Assembly (NCBI RefSeq): GCF_002335745.1
Contig: NZ_NIST01000001.1
Location: 1,356,188 to 1,420,187 of the forward strand
DNA: 64,000 nucleotides
Origin: Evansella halocellulosilytica
Lineage (GTDB): Bacteria; Bacillota; Bacilli; Bacillales; Salisediminibacteriaceae
Direction: 5' to 3'
Each line of letters begins with the position of its first letter. The first letter of the stretch is position 1. A program made the translations under genes and the position numbers. This document shows positions 8,728-17,080 of the stretch, piece by piece. The notes under the pieces were generated by a model that worked only from the letters and a program-made list of their open reading frames with translations, was not told the DNA's origin and made no database searches.

Positions 8728-8743
8728 AAAAGGGGGAACTGTA

Positions 8744-9154
8744 TTGGAATATTTACCAGTAGTAGCAACGGTTATTTTTGTCGTAGGATTTGCCATTATT
8801 TTTCGTTCATTAATGAGAAACTGCTCAAAAGAGGATGTAACCGATCAAACGATCCAAAAGCAGCAAACGAAGCTGTTTATCCGTACAGCGCTTATTGAAG
8901 CTATACCGATTCTTTTAATCGTCGTTACATTCATATTTGGTGAAGGGCAAATGAATGAGATTACGGTACCGCTTGCAATTATATTTATTGTTTCGATTGT
9001 TGGACTAATTCATATGTTTGGAAGCTTTCGAGAAGCGAAAGAGCGTATTGATAACGACATTTTAAAAAGGCAGCTTCAAACATTATTTTTTCTCTCAGTG
9101 CCCTTATTCGGCGCAATTCCGTTTGTTTCAATCGTCTCTTTAATTGTTTTATGA
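8744..9154 (+). CDS. Small integral membrane protein of unknown function
   Basis: A 136-residue protein that starts at TTG 8744, supported by AGGGGGAAC just upstream. It has a membrane segment at the N-terminus (residues about 4-22), two hydrophobic segments in the middle (about 46-64 and 72-92) and one at the C-terminus (about 113-135), with a charged loop between the first and second. No family was recognised. It is placed 16 bp behind the epimerase gene and may be translated with it. Confidence 0.6.
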   Translation: MEYLPVVATVIFVVGFAIIFRSLMRNCSKEDVTDQTIQKQQTKLFIRTALIEAIPILLIVVTFIFGEGQMNEITVPLAIIFIVSIVGLIHMFGSFREAKERIDNDILKRQLQTLFFLSVPLFGAIPFVSIVSLIVL

Positions 9155-9365
9155 GGAGAGCGGTTATAAAAACTAAGAAAATTCTGTGTTCTTTAAAAAT
9201 TACCCAAGATTCGACAATATCCCTGTTTGCATCTGCTTTAGCTGTATGATATTATCAAAATGTACTTGAATTCGAAAAACGTTTTCGGCCTCAGAAGTAA
9301 GTTCTTTAGGCATGAAATGGTTTTACGGTTCAACAATTTTTATTTCTCTTAAGGAGGCCGTTAAC

Positions 9366-9563
9366 ATGACAGGCAAAGTAAAATGGTTTAACTCAGAAAA
9401 AGGTTTTGGATTTATCGAGCGTGAAGGTGGAGACGACGTATTCGTACACTTCTCTGCAATCCAAGCTGAAGGTTTCAAAACTTTAGAAGAAGGCCAAGAG
9501 GTTGAATTCGAAATCGTTGAAGGCGACCGTGGTCCTCAAGCTGCTAACGTAGTAAAGCTTTAA
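9366..9563 (+). CDS. Cold-shock protein (CspA/CspB family)
   Basis: A 65-residue single-domain nucleic-acid chaperone with intact RNP1 (KGFGFIE) and RNP2 (VFVHFS) motifs. It binds single-stranded RNA and DNA and helps translation at low temperature. The ATG at 9366 follows a strong AAGGAGG site. The sequence is closest to B. subtilis CspB/CspD, but the exact paralogue cannot be fixed. The 5' leader from about 9250 is long, as is common for csp genes, and a terminator hairpin lies at 9593-9623. Confidence 0.95.
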   Translation: MTGKVKWFNSEKGFGFIEREGGDDVFVHFSAIQAEGFKTLEEGQEVEFEIVEGDRGPQAANVVKL

Positions 9564-9592
9564 TCGTCCGCGATTTAAACCTAAAACATAAG

Positions 9593-9623
9593 CCTATTCC
9601 TGATTATCAGGGATAGGTTTTTT
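9593..9623 (+). terminator. Intrinsic terminator of the cold-shock gene
   Basis: CCTATTCCTGA pairs with TCAGGGATAGG (one mismatch) and is followed by six T residues. Confidence 0.8.
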
Positions 9624-9691
9624 CACATTTATAAATAGTCACGTATCATCAATGATCAATGATTGAATGAAGAAAAAGGGGATGGACCTTT

Positions 9692-10564
9692 ATGAAGTTG
9701 TCGAATTCGTTTAAACAAAATATCGTTGGTGTTTACGGGCGACGAGGAGAAGCTTGGTTAAAAGAACTTCCACTCATTATAAAAAAATTGCAGCAAAAGC
9801 ACGATATAATTTGGTTGAAAACGTATGAGCTTACATATAACTTTGTTTCACAAGCAATTGATCGAAAGACGAACGAAAAAGTTGTCATTAAAATTGGTGT
9901 GCCTGACGACGCTTTTGAACTGGAAAAGAAAGCTGTTCAATTGTTTGATGGGAAAGGGATGGTCCGTTATCTAAAAAGTGACGAACAATATAGTGCATAT
10001 TTTATGGAGTGTATTGAAGGAGAAAATAAAGCCTCGACAATCAATGTAACACCAGCGTCCAATGCAATGAAACACTTCAAATCAATTGACAAAAATATTG
10101 GTCATTTCCCGACTGTGAAGCATTTGTTTGATCGGCTTAAAACGAATGAATTGAAAATAGACCACGGAGATTTATGTTTAGCACAAAATGTAACAAATCA
10201 CTTATTTAAAACATCAAATGAGAATATTCTTCTACATGGCGATTTGCATGCCGGAAACATTTTAGACAATGGCGACAACTGGATAGCAATCGATCCGAAA
10301 GGTGTCGTAGGTGAGCGTAACTTTGAACCTGCACAGTTCTTTTTAAATGTTCCTCTAGAAACATTAAAGAAAGAACACTTTGTAAAAAAATGCTTGTCTT
10401 CATTCGAACATGAAAACAACTTGTCACCAGAACGTGTACTTATGTGGGCATACTGTAAGTCAGTTTTATCAGTGAAATGGATGGTGGAAGACAATGATCC
10501 AAACTGGGAGCAGGGAAAAAAAGTTGTTAGAATACTTAAAAAACATATGAACAACATAATTTAA
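9692..10564 (+). CDS. Aminoglycoside/hydroxyurea phosphotransferase family protein, APH(6)-like
   Basis: A 290-residue kinase-fold protein. The Brenner-type catalytic motif LLHGDLHAGNIL is intact, with the metal-binding AIDPKG (the DFG equivalent) about 20 residues later, as in streptomycin 6-kinases and hydroxyurea kinases (PF04655). The N-terminus VYGRRGEAWLKELPLII matches the same family. Such proteins in environmental bacilli may phosphorylate streptomycin or another small molecule; resistance is possible but not shown. The gene stands alone with AAAAAGGGG before its ATG. Confidence 0.8.
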   Translation: MKLSNSFKQNIVGVYGRRGEAWLKELPLIIKKLQQKHDIIWLKTYELTYNFVSQAIDRKTNEKVVIKIGVPDDAFELEKKAVQLFDGKGMVRYLKSDEQYSAYFMECIEGENKASTINVTPASNAMKHFKSIDKNIGHFPTVKHLFDRLKTNELKIDHGDLCLAQNVTNHLFKTSNENILLHGDLHAGNILDNGDNWIAIDPKGVVGERNFEPAQFFLNVPLETLKKEHFVKKCLSSFEHENNLSPERVLMWAYCKSVLSVKWMVEDNDPNWEQGKKVVRILKKHMNNII

Positions 10565-11025
10565 ACTTATACTACAATTACAAAGAGGCGTCCATCGAAT
10601 GAAACGCCTCTCCACCTCAAGATCCCCTAGACGTGCATCAACTATTAATAACCGTTTAAGCAGAAAGACCACAACGATTACTAATAAAATAAAACAAGAA
10701 TAAGTGGGTAAATGGTATATCCTGTAGATATGACTTTCTCTCCCTACTGTCACTTAAGAGGCCTCGTAGTACTATCATATGTCACTTCGAAAGATTAGAA
10801 TGGACAAGTGATGACGTCAATTGCCTTTTTATTATGAAAATATAGAGTTGTGATTGATCAATCGGTAACTAACAAAAGAATGATCGTATAGTGAAAATTA
10901 GATTGTAGTCTGTAATGTTAGGAATCTCAAAGAAACATTTGAGACTTTTTCAATCTGAATATTTATCGTACATGGTATGATATTAACGTATATCAGATTT
11001 ATTATTCAGAAAGTCGGTGTCGGGG
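10565..11025. other. Intergenic region, 461 bp
   Basis: A hairpin AGAGGCGT/ACGCCTCT at 10584-10611 follows the kinase gene without a T-run. A second one, CTCAAA/TTTGAG followed by ACTTTTT, lies near 10927-10950. I looked for a fluoride riboswitch before the CrcB pair and did not see its conserved blocks. No coding sequence is supported. Confidence 0.5.
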
Positions 11026-11436
11026 ATGAAGAAAGAACAAATATTTATCATCATCGCGATCTTTATCGGAGGGGCACTTGGTACTTTGTTCCGTTATACA
11101 ATAAATTTACAAACAACTACTTTGATATTTCCTTTAGGAACGTTACTGGAAAATATTGCAGGCAGTCTTTTGCTTGGTATATTAACAGGTTATATTTTTC
11201 TTAAGGCAATAAATGTAGTGATAAAAGAAGCAATTGGCGTTGGGTTTTGCGGCGGGTTTACAACAATGTCGACATTAGCTGCTGATTCCGTATTTTTATT
11301 TGATGAAGGATCAATTGGTTCAGTCATTTTTTATTTTTGCGGATCGCTCACCTTCGGTCTTCTTGCTGCTTTTGTAGGCTTATTTCTTGGTCGAAAGCTA
11401 GCTGAACAGCGTTTGAGAGCAGGTGAAAGTGGATGA
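11026..11436 (+). CDS. crcB: Fluoride channel subunit CrcB/FluC, first of a pair
   Basis: A 136-residue four-helix membrane protein of the CrcB/Fluc family, which exports fluoride. The conserved segment GVGFCGGFTTMSTLAAD corresponds to the family signature GFCGGLTTFSTF, including the Thr and Ser residues of the pore. ATG 11026 is chosen, with GTG 11017 as an alternative. The stop overlaps the second gene's start by 4 bp. In Bacillaceae such adjacent pairs often form a heterodimeric channel with antiparallel subunits. Confidence 0.9.
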   Translation: MKKEQIFIIIAIFIGGALGTLFRYTINLQTTTLIFPLGTLLENIAGSLLLGILTGYIFLKAINVVIKEAIGVGFCGGFTTMSTLAADSVFLFDEGSIGSVIFYFCGSLTFGLLAAFVGLFLGRKLAEQRLRAGESG

Positions 11437-11819
11437 ATATCTTACTTGTTGCAGCTGGTGGCGGTACAGGTGCTGTTTTGCGATACTTACTTGGCGTATG
11501 GTTGAAGGAAAACACGAAACAACGGTCATTTCCGACAGCGATGCTCATCGTCAATGTGGTAGGTTCACTTGGATTAGGAATCTTTTTTAGCATTGTCTAT
11601 CAAGGGATTCCATATTTAGAGGCGGGCATATACAATGAATGGCCGTTTTTATTAGCCGGATTAGGTTTCTTTGGGGCATTTACAACATTCTCTACTTTCA
11701 GTGTTGAGGCAGTTACATTAATCCAAAAGAAAAAGTGGAAGCCTTTATTTATGTATGTGATATTTACCATAATCGGTAGTATCGCTGCATTCCTATTAGG
11801 AATACTATTATTTTTGTAA
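11433..11819 (+). CDS. crcB: Fluoride channel subunit CrcB/FluC, second of a pair
   Basis: A 128-residue CrcB/Fluc protein. It has GGGTGAVLRYLLG near the start, NVVGSLGLG in the second helix and the signature GFFGAFTTFSTFSVE. Its ATG lies within the end of the first crcB gene (ATGA overlap), so the two are translationally coupled, fitting an obligate pair. The two proteins differ clearly in sequence and are not a recent duplication. A strong terminator follows. Confidence 0.92.
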   Translation: MNILLVAAGGGTGAVLRYLLGVWLKENTKQRSFPTAMLIVNVVGSLGLGIFFSIVYQGIPYLEAGIYNEWPFLLAGLGFFGAFTTFSTFSVEAVTLIQKKKWKPLFMYVIFTIIGSIAAFLLGILLFL

Positions 11820-11854
11820 AAACGTAAAGGGGGCTTTCTGCAATGATTCACTAA

Positions 11855-11899
11855 AAAAACGAGCTAGGATTTGAACTAAACATATCCTAGCTCGTTTTT
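11855..11899. terminator. Bidirectional terminator after the crcB pair
   Basis: AAAAACGAGCTAGGAT pairs with ATCCTAGCTCGTTTTT, a 16-bp perfect stem with A- and T-runs on both sides. It probably serves the crcB operon and the converging BCCT gene. Confidence 0.85.
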
Positions 11900-11991
11900 G
11901 CTCGTCTCAAGTAAAATGTGTCGCCAAAAGGCGGAACCTTACGATTTTCTTTATAAAATTTGTCTATATTAGAAAAAGCTTAGATGAACGT

Positions 11992-13905
11992 TTAATCCTT
12001 TTTAGAGTCGTTTTTCTTTTTTTGTGAAGTATCTTCTTTTTTCTTCACATCTGTCTCAAGTTCACCGTTTAATTGTTCTTCAAGGTCTTCACGTAAGTCA
12101 TCATAGACCTTTTCTTTAAATTCTTCATACACTTCATCTTTAATATCATCATAAACGTCTTCTTTTACTTGTTCATAAACTTCTTCCTTCATATCATCGT
12201 ATACTTCCTCTTTTACTTGTTCATACACGTCTTCTTTCATGTCATCATAGACATCATCTTTTACTTGCTCATACACATCTTCTTTCATATCATCGTACAC
12301 TTTTTCTTTCATCGTATCGTACATATCGCCATACACTTCTTCTTTTACTCTTTTCGTTTGCCGGCGTCTGTTACGTTTATGCTCTTTTCTCATGTCTTTA
12401 CCCATCATTATGAGAAGCGAGAAAACCATGACAACCATGATTATTGCAAATGGGAGAGCGGCGACAATCGAAGCTGTTTGCAGGCCGGTTAATCCACCAC
12501 TGATTAATAAAACACTTGCAGTACCTGCAATTAAAAATCCCCAAATAACTTTAATACTCAGCTTCGGATTTAGGCTACCATCACTCGTCATCGCACCAAG
12601 AACATAGGAAGCGGAGTCTGCCGATGTAATGAAGAATATAATAATTAATAGGACAGCTAGAATGCTCATAATGATCCCGAATATCCCGAATTCACTTAAC
12701 ATAACAAATAACGCAACTTCGACGTCATTGACGACGAGATCTCCGAGCTGTTCATTACCTTGCAAAATCATATCGAGAGTCGTCCCACCGAATGCTGTAA
12801 ACCAAATGACCGCTAATAACGAAGGGACAATTAAAACCCCTGCTACGAACTCACGTATCGTACGACCACGAGAAATACGAGCGATAAATATTCCCATAAA
12901 TGGCGCCCATGATATATGCCATGCCCAGAAAAAGATCGTATACATCCCTAACCATTCCCCATCACCAAATGGGTTTAAGTCAAGGCTCATTTGTGTCACA
13001 TTTGCCAAGTAACCGCCGATCGTAGTGACGATACTTTCAGCTATGAAAAGGGTTGGACCTGCAATAATAATAAAGATTAATAAGATCGCTGCGATCGTTA
13101 AGTTTGTGACACTTAAGATGCGTATCCCTTTATTGATACCGGATGCAGCGGAGAAAATAAATAAGAAAGTGACGATCGCAATTATGATAAACTGTGTCGT
13201 AGCATTATTAGGAATCGTACCAGTTAAATGAGAGAGACCGCCGGTAATCTGTAATGCACTTAACCCGAACGTTGTCGCAACCCCAGTTGATGTAGCTAAT
13301 ACCGCTAGTGTATCAATTCCTTTTCCAAATGGTCCGCGAACTTTTTCACCTAATAGTGGTTGGAAAGCAGAACTGATTAACGCAGGCTGATCCTTTCGAA
13401 ATTGGACATAAGCTAATGTTAAAGCGACTAAAGAGAAGATCGCCCAAGGGTGTAAAGCCCAATGAAAAACTGCGTACCTTAACCCAGCATTTGCTTTCAC
13501 TTCATCGGATTCAAACATGAAATCAGGGTGCGGGTCAAGGTAATATAAAGCGGGCTCAGCAACACCCCAGAAGACGAAACCGACCCCGATTCCAGCTGAA
13601 AACAGCATCCCGATCCACGTATAAAACTTATATTCCGGCTGCTCATCAGGTTTCCCGAGCTTCAGGCGTCCAAATGGACTAACAGCAAGAAAAATGACAA
13701 AAACAATAAATAGAGCTGTAGCAAGCATATAAAACCAACCGAAATTATCTAATGTAGCTCCTAGGGCACTGTCAGAAATGTTTGCTAATGATTCTGGCCC
13801 AATAGCACCCCAAAGGACAAATAAAGCGACGAGCGATGCGGAAATATAAAAGACAATACTCGGTTTTTTCGTTTCGTATTCAAAATTTTTCACAGTGATG
13901 TTCAT
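11992..13905 (-). CDS. BCCT-family osmolyte transporter with octapeptide-repeat C-terminal tail
   Basis: A 637-residue betaine/choline/carnitine transporter that uses a sodium or proton gradient to import compatible solutes. The core of about 510 residues has the twelve-helix BCCT pattern, including FSAGIGVGFVFWGVAEP, the Trp-rich GMYTIFFWAWHISWAPFMGIFIARISRGRT and the SADSASY segment. After a basic stretch (residues about 505-520) the protein carries an unusual tail: about eleven eight-residue units of the type K-E-D-V-Y-E-Q-V and K-E-E-V-Y-D-D-M (residues 521-612), then a Lys/Asp-rich end. In BetP the C-terminal helix senses osmotic change, so this tail may have a regulatory role; that is inference. 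Confidence 0.9.
   Translation of the reverse strand: MNITVKNFEYETKKPSIVFYISASLVALFVLWGAIGPESLANISDSALGATLDNFGWFYMLATALFIVFVIFLAVSPFGRLKLGKPDEQPEYKFYTWIGMLFSAGIGVGFVFWGVAEPALYYLDPHPDFMFESDEVKANAGLRYAVFHWALHPWAIFSLVALTLAYVQFRKDQPALISSAFQPLLGEKVRGPFGKGIDTLAVLATSTGVATTFGLSALQITGGLSHLTGTIPNNATTQFIIIAIVTFLFIFSAASGINKGIRILSVTNLTIAAILLIFIIIAGPTLFIAESIVTTIGGYLANVTQMSLDLNPFGDGEWLGMYTIFFWAWHISWAPFMGIFIARISRGRTIREFVAGVLIVPSLLAVIWFTAFGGTTLDMILQGNEQLGDLVVNDVEVALFVMLSEFGIFGIIMSILAVLLIIIFFITSADSASYVLGAMTSDGSLNPKLSIKVIWGFLIAGTASVLLISGGLTGLQTASIVAALPFAIIMVVMVFSLLIMMGKDMRKEHKRNRRRQTKRVKEEVYGDMYDTMKEKVYDDMKEDVYEQVKDDVYDDMKEDVYEQVKEEVYDDMKEEVYEQVKEDVYDDIKDEVYEEFKEKVYDDLREDLEEQLNGELETDVKKKEDTSQKKKNDSKKD
12070..12345 (-). 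repeat. Coding repeat of about 24 bp encoding the BCCT octapeptide tail
   Basis: Units of eight codons repeat about eleven times in frame. They alternate between an EQV-type and a DDM-type ending in the middle, so a 16-residue (48-bp) higher-order unit is visible. The encoded helix has Val and Tyr at positions 4 and 5 and a hydrophobic residue at position 8, with charged residues elsewhere. Confidence 0.9.
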
Positions 13906-14333
13906 CCGTCTATAGAGGCGGATGTTCCTCCTCTCTACTTATGTATTGAATGATAATTGAGGGAAGTTGACATGATAAATATGTTATATGTAAGAAAAAG
14001 TGACTGCATATTTTCGTATGTAAAGCTCCTTCCCTATTGATTTTCCCTCGTCAATGACCAACAATTCCCTTTTCTCTAATCTTTTGAATCTTATTGTCGT
14101 TCAAAGCGATAAAATAAAGAAACAAAAATCAATGATAATTTCCTTATTCCTTTTTGTCTATAAGTTGAAACAAATTGTTATAAATAATGGTAAAAACTAC
14201 TCCTTAGTATGTACTAGAATCATTTAAATATAAAACAAAATTGTCACTGACCAGGTCCGTGACAATTTTGTAAACAAGCAAGTGTAGAAAAAACACAAGG
14301 TAGGCTGGTCTCCTTGTGTAAATATGAGTCCTC
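13906..14333. other. Intergenic region with two hairpins
   Basis: The stretch next to the BCCT gene should hold its promoter. AAAATTGTCAC (14237-14247) pairs perfectly with GTGACAATTTT (14259-14269). ACACAAGG/CCTTGTGT (14293-14319), read on the minus strand, is followed by six T residues. The latter is a convincing terminator for the FMN reductase gene. Confidence 0.6.
14287..14319 (-). terminator. Terminator of the FMN reductase gene
   Basis: On the minus strand ACACAAGG and CCTTGTGT form an 8-bp stem with an 11-nt loop, followed by TTTTTT. It lies 14 bp past the stop codon. Confidence 0.8.
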
Positions 14334-14915
14334 TTATGCGTCATCTGTAAGAATATCCTCCTCATAAGCTTCAAGTAATGCTTTCTTTTTCACTTCATCT
14401 ATCAGACTTTGGATGATTGTATCTAATCGAAGACTCGTATTTTCATCGAGTTCTAAATTTGGAGTCGTTTCCTTTTGGCTAATCGCAAATTGTGGCGGAA
14501 TGACGATACCGTGTAAATTTCTAAATACGATGCGCAAGTGGTTCATCGTATTCGTTCCTGATTTCATTCCACCAGTTGTTGTTGCGAGCGCAATCGGTGT
14601 TTGTTTAAACTCTGAAGCTCCGAAGAAATCGAGCAAGTTTTTTAATGATCCAGAAAATGAACCGTGGTATTCTGGCGAACCTACTACAACGCCATCCGCA
14701 GCAATCAGTTTCTCTGAAGCTTGCCTAACAGACTTTGGAGGTTCTATATCAGGGTCATATACAGGTGCATTTAATGTGCGGACATCGATAAATTCTGTGT
14801 GATAACCGCGACTTTTTATTCTTGTTTCAATTTCTAATAACAGTTTTCTTGTAAATGAATTTTTATTCATACTCCCATTAATAAGTGCAATCGTTTTGTT
14901 GCCTGTAACGTTCAT
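14334..14915 (-). CDS. NADPH-dependent FMN reductase family protein
   Basis: A 193-residue flavodoxin-fold oxidoreductase. The N-terminal phosphate-binding loop INGSMNKNSFTRKL, the SPEYHGSFSGSLKNLLDF segment and ATTTGGMKSG are typical of the NAD(P)H:FMN reductase and azoreductase group. It likely reduces flavins, quinones or azo compounds in the cytoplasm. It is a single gene transcribed away from csaA. Its terminator follows immediately. The exact substrate is unknown. Confidence 0.87.
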   Translation of the reverse strand: MNVTGNKTIALINGSMNKNSFTRKLLLEIETRIKSRGYHTEFIDVRTLNAPVYDPDIEPPKSVRQASEKLIAADGVVVGSPEYHGSFSGSLKNLLDFFGASEFKQTPIALATTTGGMKSGTNTMNHLRIVFRNLHGIVIPPQFAISQKETTPNLELDENTSLRLDTIIQSLIDEVKKKALLEAYEEDILTDDA

Positions 14916-15087
14916 TATGATCCCCCTAACTATGTAAATGAATTGAACAGCTTGGTAATAATAGTATTATAGCAAAACTATCCTTTTTTATCGAAATAGC
15001 GATATAGGTCGGTAAGATTGTTTATACCGTAAAAAGGAGGATTTTAGCAAAAAATCGAGAATGAAGATAAAGAAGGAGGGACGTTTC

Positions 15088-15420
15088 GTGGCAACATTTG
15101 AGGATTTTATGAAACTAGATATGAGAATCGGTACTGTATTGGAAGCTGAGCCGTTTCCTGAAGCGAAAGTACCGGCAATAAAAATGAAGGTTGATTTTGG
15201 AGAAGAGATCGGTGTGAAGCAATCAAGTGCGCAAATTACAAAGAGATATGAGCCAGAGCAATTAATTGGGAAACAAGTAGCTGCAGTCGTTAATTTTCCG
15301 CCAATGCGCATTGCGGGCTTTAAATCAGAAGTACTCGTTATGGGTGGCGTGCCTGAAAAAGGGGATGTCATTTTGCTTAATGTAGATGAAGAGGTTCCAA
15401 ATGGGACAAAGATTTCCTAA
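15088..15420 (+). CDS. csaA: Export-related chaperone CsaA (tRNA-binding fold)
   Basis: A 110-residue protein of the CsaA family. It carries the OB-fold tRNA-binding domain (FMKLDMRIGTVLEAEPFPEA and VVNFPPMRIAGFKSEVLVMGG). GTG at 15088 is chosen because GAAGGAGGG lies at ideal distance and the product then has exactly the family length. CsaA has chaperone-like activity and interacts with SecA and preproteins in B. subtilis. The gene stands alone, with a hairpin at its end that overlaps the end of the converging gene. Confidence 0.93.
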   Translation: MATFEDFMKLDMRIGTVLEAEPFPEAKVPAIKMKVDFGEEIGVKQSSAQITKRYEPEQLIGKQVAAVVNFPPMRIAGFKSEVLVMGGVPEKGDVILLNVDEEVPNGTKIS

Positions 15421-15450
15421 AAGGGGACTGACTCATATGTCAGTCCCTCT
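15421..15450. terminator. Shared terminator hairpin between csaA and the DUF2628 gene
   Basis: GGGACTGAC (15424-15432) pairs with GTCAGTCCC (15439-15447) and is followed by TCT. The stop codon of the converging minus-strand gene lies within the right arm. Confidence 0.6.
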
Positions 15451-16330
15451 GCATGATAATTTCAAACAATGTCGTCCCTTTTACTTCGCCACCGATTAAA
15501 ACTGTTGCCTTGTAAAGTCCAGTAGGTGTTGAAGCTAATTCAGCATTTACTAATTGAAGATTGACATGATTGGATGTGAAATACACGTAAGAACGTCGAG
15601 ATATTTCTTCCCAATCTTGAGAGTCGTCTTCACGGTATTCTAACTTCACTTCAACATTTTGGTCTCCGACAGGTTCTTTACTATAATAAAGTAATTGGAC
15701 GTTTGACTCATATTTTTCAAATTCGATATACCCTTCGCTGTTACTCTTAACATCGTTTAATGAGGCAGGAGGGACTTGAGTCGCTTCATAAACATATGCC
15801 CCTTCAGGCAATGTATTCGCCAATGAATCGATCCATTGGAAAGGAAGGAATAATAAGGCTGTAAGGATGACTGGTGCAAGAATAGCCCCAAGTAACGATG
15901 TACCCACTCCTTTAAAAAGTGGAGCAATCGGTTTTGAGGGGGACTCTTCCTCAGAAGCGAGCCGTGAAATGTGGGAACTATAAAAGGCATTTCCTTTTAT
16001 CCCGAAAAATACCCCAATGAAAATAATAACGACGATCCGAAAGGTTGTCATTAGGTTAACGTCCATTAATGGAACAACGAGTGACGTCAATCCAATTCCA
16101 ATAAAAATCAATAGAAAATATGCGATAACCATTCCATACATTTTCCGATACGCGAGCCAAAATGGGCCAAGAAAGAGGGCAGCCCAGTTAATACCAGAAA
16201 ATTTCTTTGGAGAGGAATGGCTTTTCCACTTTTCTAAATAATAGGCTGAATTAGTTCCAATGAGAGACATTGCTTTATTACAAAATGCTTCATCTTTGTG
16301 AATCCGATTTTTAAAATCATGATTGTCCAT
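15440..16330 (-). CDS. DUF2628-domain membrane protein
   Basis: A 296-residue protein. ATG 16330 is chosen over an upstream TTG because GAAGGAGA precedes it. The N-terminal third is a short cytosolic region followed by the DUF2628 signature INWAALFLGPFWLAYRKMYG and hydrophobic segments around residues 70-125. Another membrane segment (about 145-170) leads to a C-terminal extracellular beta-rich domain of about 115 residues. The function of the family is unknown. The layout suggests an envelope or sensing role, but nothing in the neighbours supports a specific one. Confidence 0.75.
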   Translation of the reverse strand: MDNHDFKNRIHKDEAFCNKAMSLIGTNSAYYLEKWKSHSSPKKFSGINWAALFLGPFWLAYRKMYGMVIAYFLLIFIGIGLTSLVVPLMDVNLMTTFRIVVIIFIGVFFGIKGNAFYSSHISRLASEEESPSKPIAPLFKGVGTSLLGAILAPVILTALLFLPFQWIDSLANTLPEGAYVYEATQVPPASLNDVKSNSEGYIEFEKYESNVQLLYYSKEPVGDQNVEVKLEYREDDSQDWEEISRRSYVYFTSNHVNLQLVNAELASTPTGLYKATVLIGGEVKGTTLFEIIMQRD

Positions 16331-16429
16331 ATAGATAGTCTCCTTCAATATTCATCGATACTATTTTAACATGAACGAATGAAAAGGGGATAAGTCAAGA
16401 TTATGAACGTTTATTTAACAAAAAGGTTC

Positions 16430-16458
16430 TTGATTTTTCCATATTCATTCTGTATGAT
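16430..16458 (+). promoter_or_regulatory. Promoter of the T-box argS transcript
   Basis: TTGATT (16430-16435), a 17-bp spacer and TATGAT (16453-16458) fit a sigma-A promoter just upstream of the T-box leader. Confidence 0.65.
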
Positions 16459-16477
16459 AATTTCAATATATTAGAAA

Positions 16478-16722
16478 ACCCAATGATGAAGAGAGTAGAT
16501 GTAAAATACCTGAAAGCGACCCGGGGATGGTGAGAGTCTGGGAGGAACCATACATTGAAGCGCACTTCGAAGGGGGCCTTTTGAAAAAAAGTAGAAAGGC
16601 ATCGTAACTCGGGCGTTAACCGATTAAGTGAATGTTCAAAAGCATTGTTTGAGCATGTAATGAGAGTGGTACCACGGGTGAAGCTCGTCTCTATTGAATT
16701 AGAGGCGGGCTTTTTTGAATGA
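16478..16722 (+). promoter_or_regulatory. T-box leader controlling argS, Arg (CGC) specifier
   Basis: The leader has the order of elements of a T-box: AGAGTAGA in stem I, GGGGATGGTGAGAG at its apex, a probable specifier CGC at 16561-16563 within GAAGCGCACTTC, the T-box sequence GAGAGTGGTACCACGGG at 16662-16678, and a competing terminator AGCTCGTCTCT/AGAGGCGGGCT followed by TTTTTT (to about 16717). Uncharged tRNA-Arg would stabilise the antiterminator and allow transcription of argS. The CGC codon fits the downstream gene. Confidence 0.9.
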
Positions 16723-16739
16723 TAAGAAAGTATAAAATT

Positions 16740-17040
16740 TCACTCTCTCGATTGCTGTCTAGACTTCAGGCACGAGCGTTTACTACACGAGCCTCCACAC
16801 GGATGTGGTGACTTCGGCGTTCCCGAAGGACAAGGGGGTTTTAGCCGAAGATCTTATCTAACGAGTTGTCTCGACGGACAGGACGTCCTAATGCCGGGCA
16901 TGCCACAGGACGTGGCGTATTGCCCGGTTGACGGACTAGCTTCAAAGTGATACTAGAAGAGGAAGAGACAGCAGTTTTCGGCTCGAGGTCGCTTCGCCTC
17001 GCCCTTGCTGAGAACATTTTTAACGAAAAGCTAAGCTTTG
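16740..17040 (+). other. Structured segment between T-box terminator and argS
   Basis: About 300 bp of relatively GC-rich sequence lies between the leader terminator and the argS ribosome binding site. It contains several short hairpins, e.g. CCTCCACACGGATGTGG and CCGGGCA/TGCCCGG (about 16894-16922) with TGCCAC/GTGGCG nested within. No convincing reading frame crosses it. Its composition differs from the flanking AT-rich DNA, so it looks like an inserted repeat element or an extra RNA structure. Confidence 0.5.
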
Positions 17041-17080
17041 TTTAGTTTCAATATAAAAATTAAATGAGGAGGAATTGAAG

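Noticed and set aside
10800-11025. Fluoride riboswitch before the crcB pair
   Set aside because: None of the conserved blocks of the motif were found on reading the region.
12169-12492. Frame on the plus strand opposite the BCCT tail
   Set aside because: It is the antisense of the octapeptide repeat and shows only repeat-driven hydrophobic residues.
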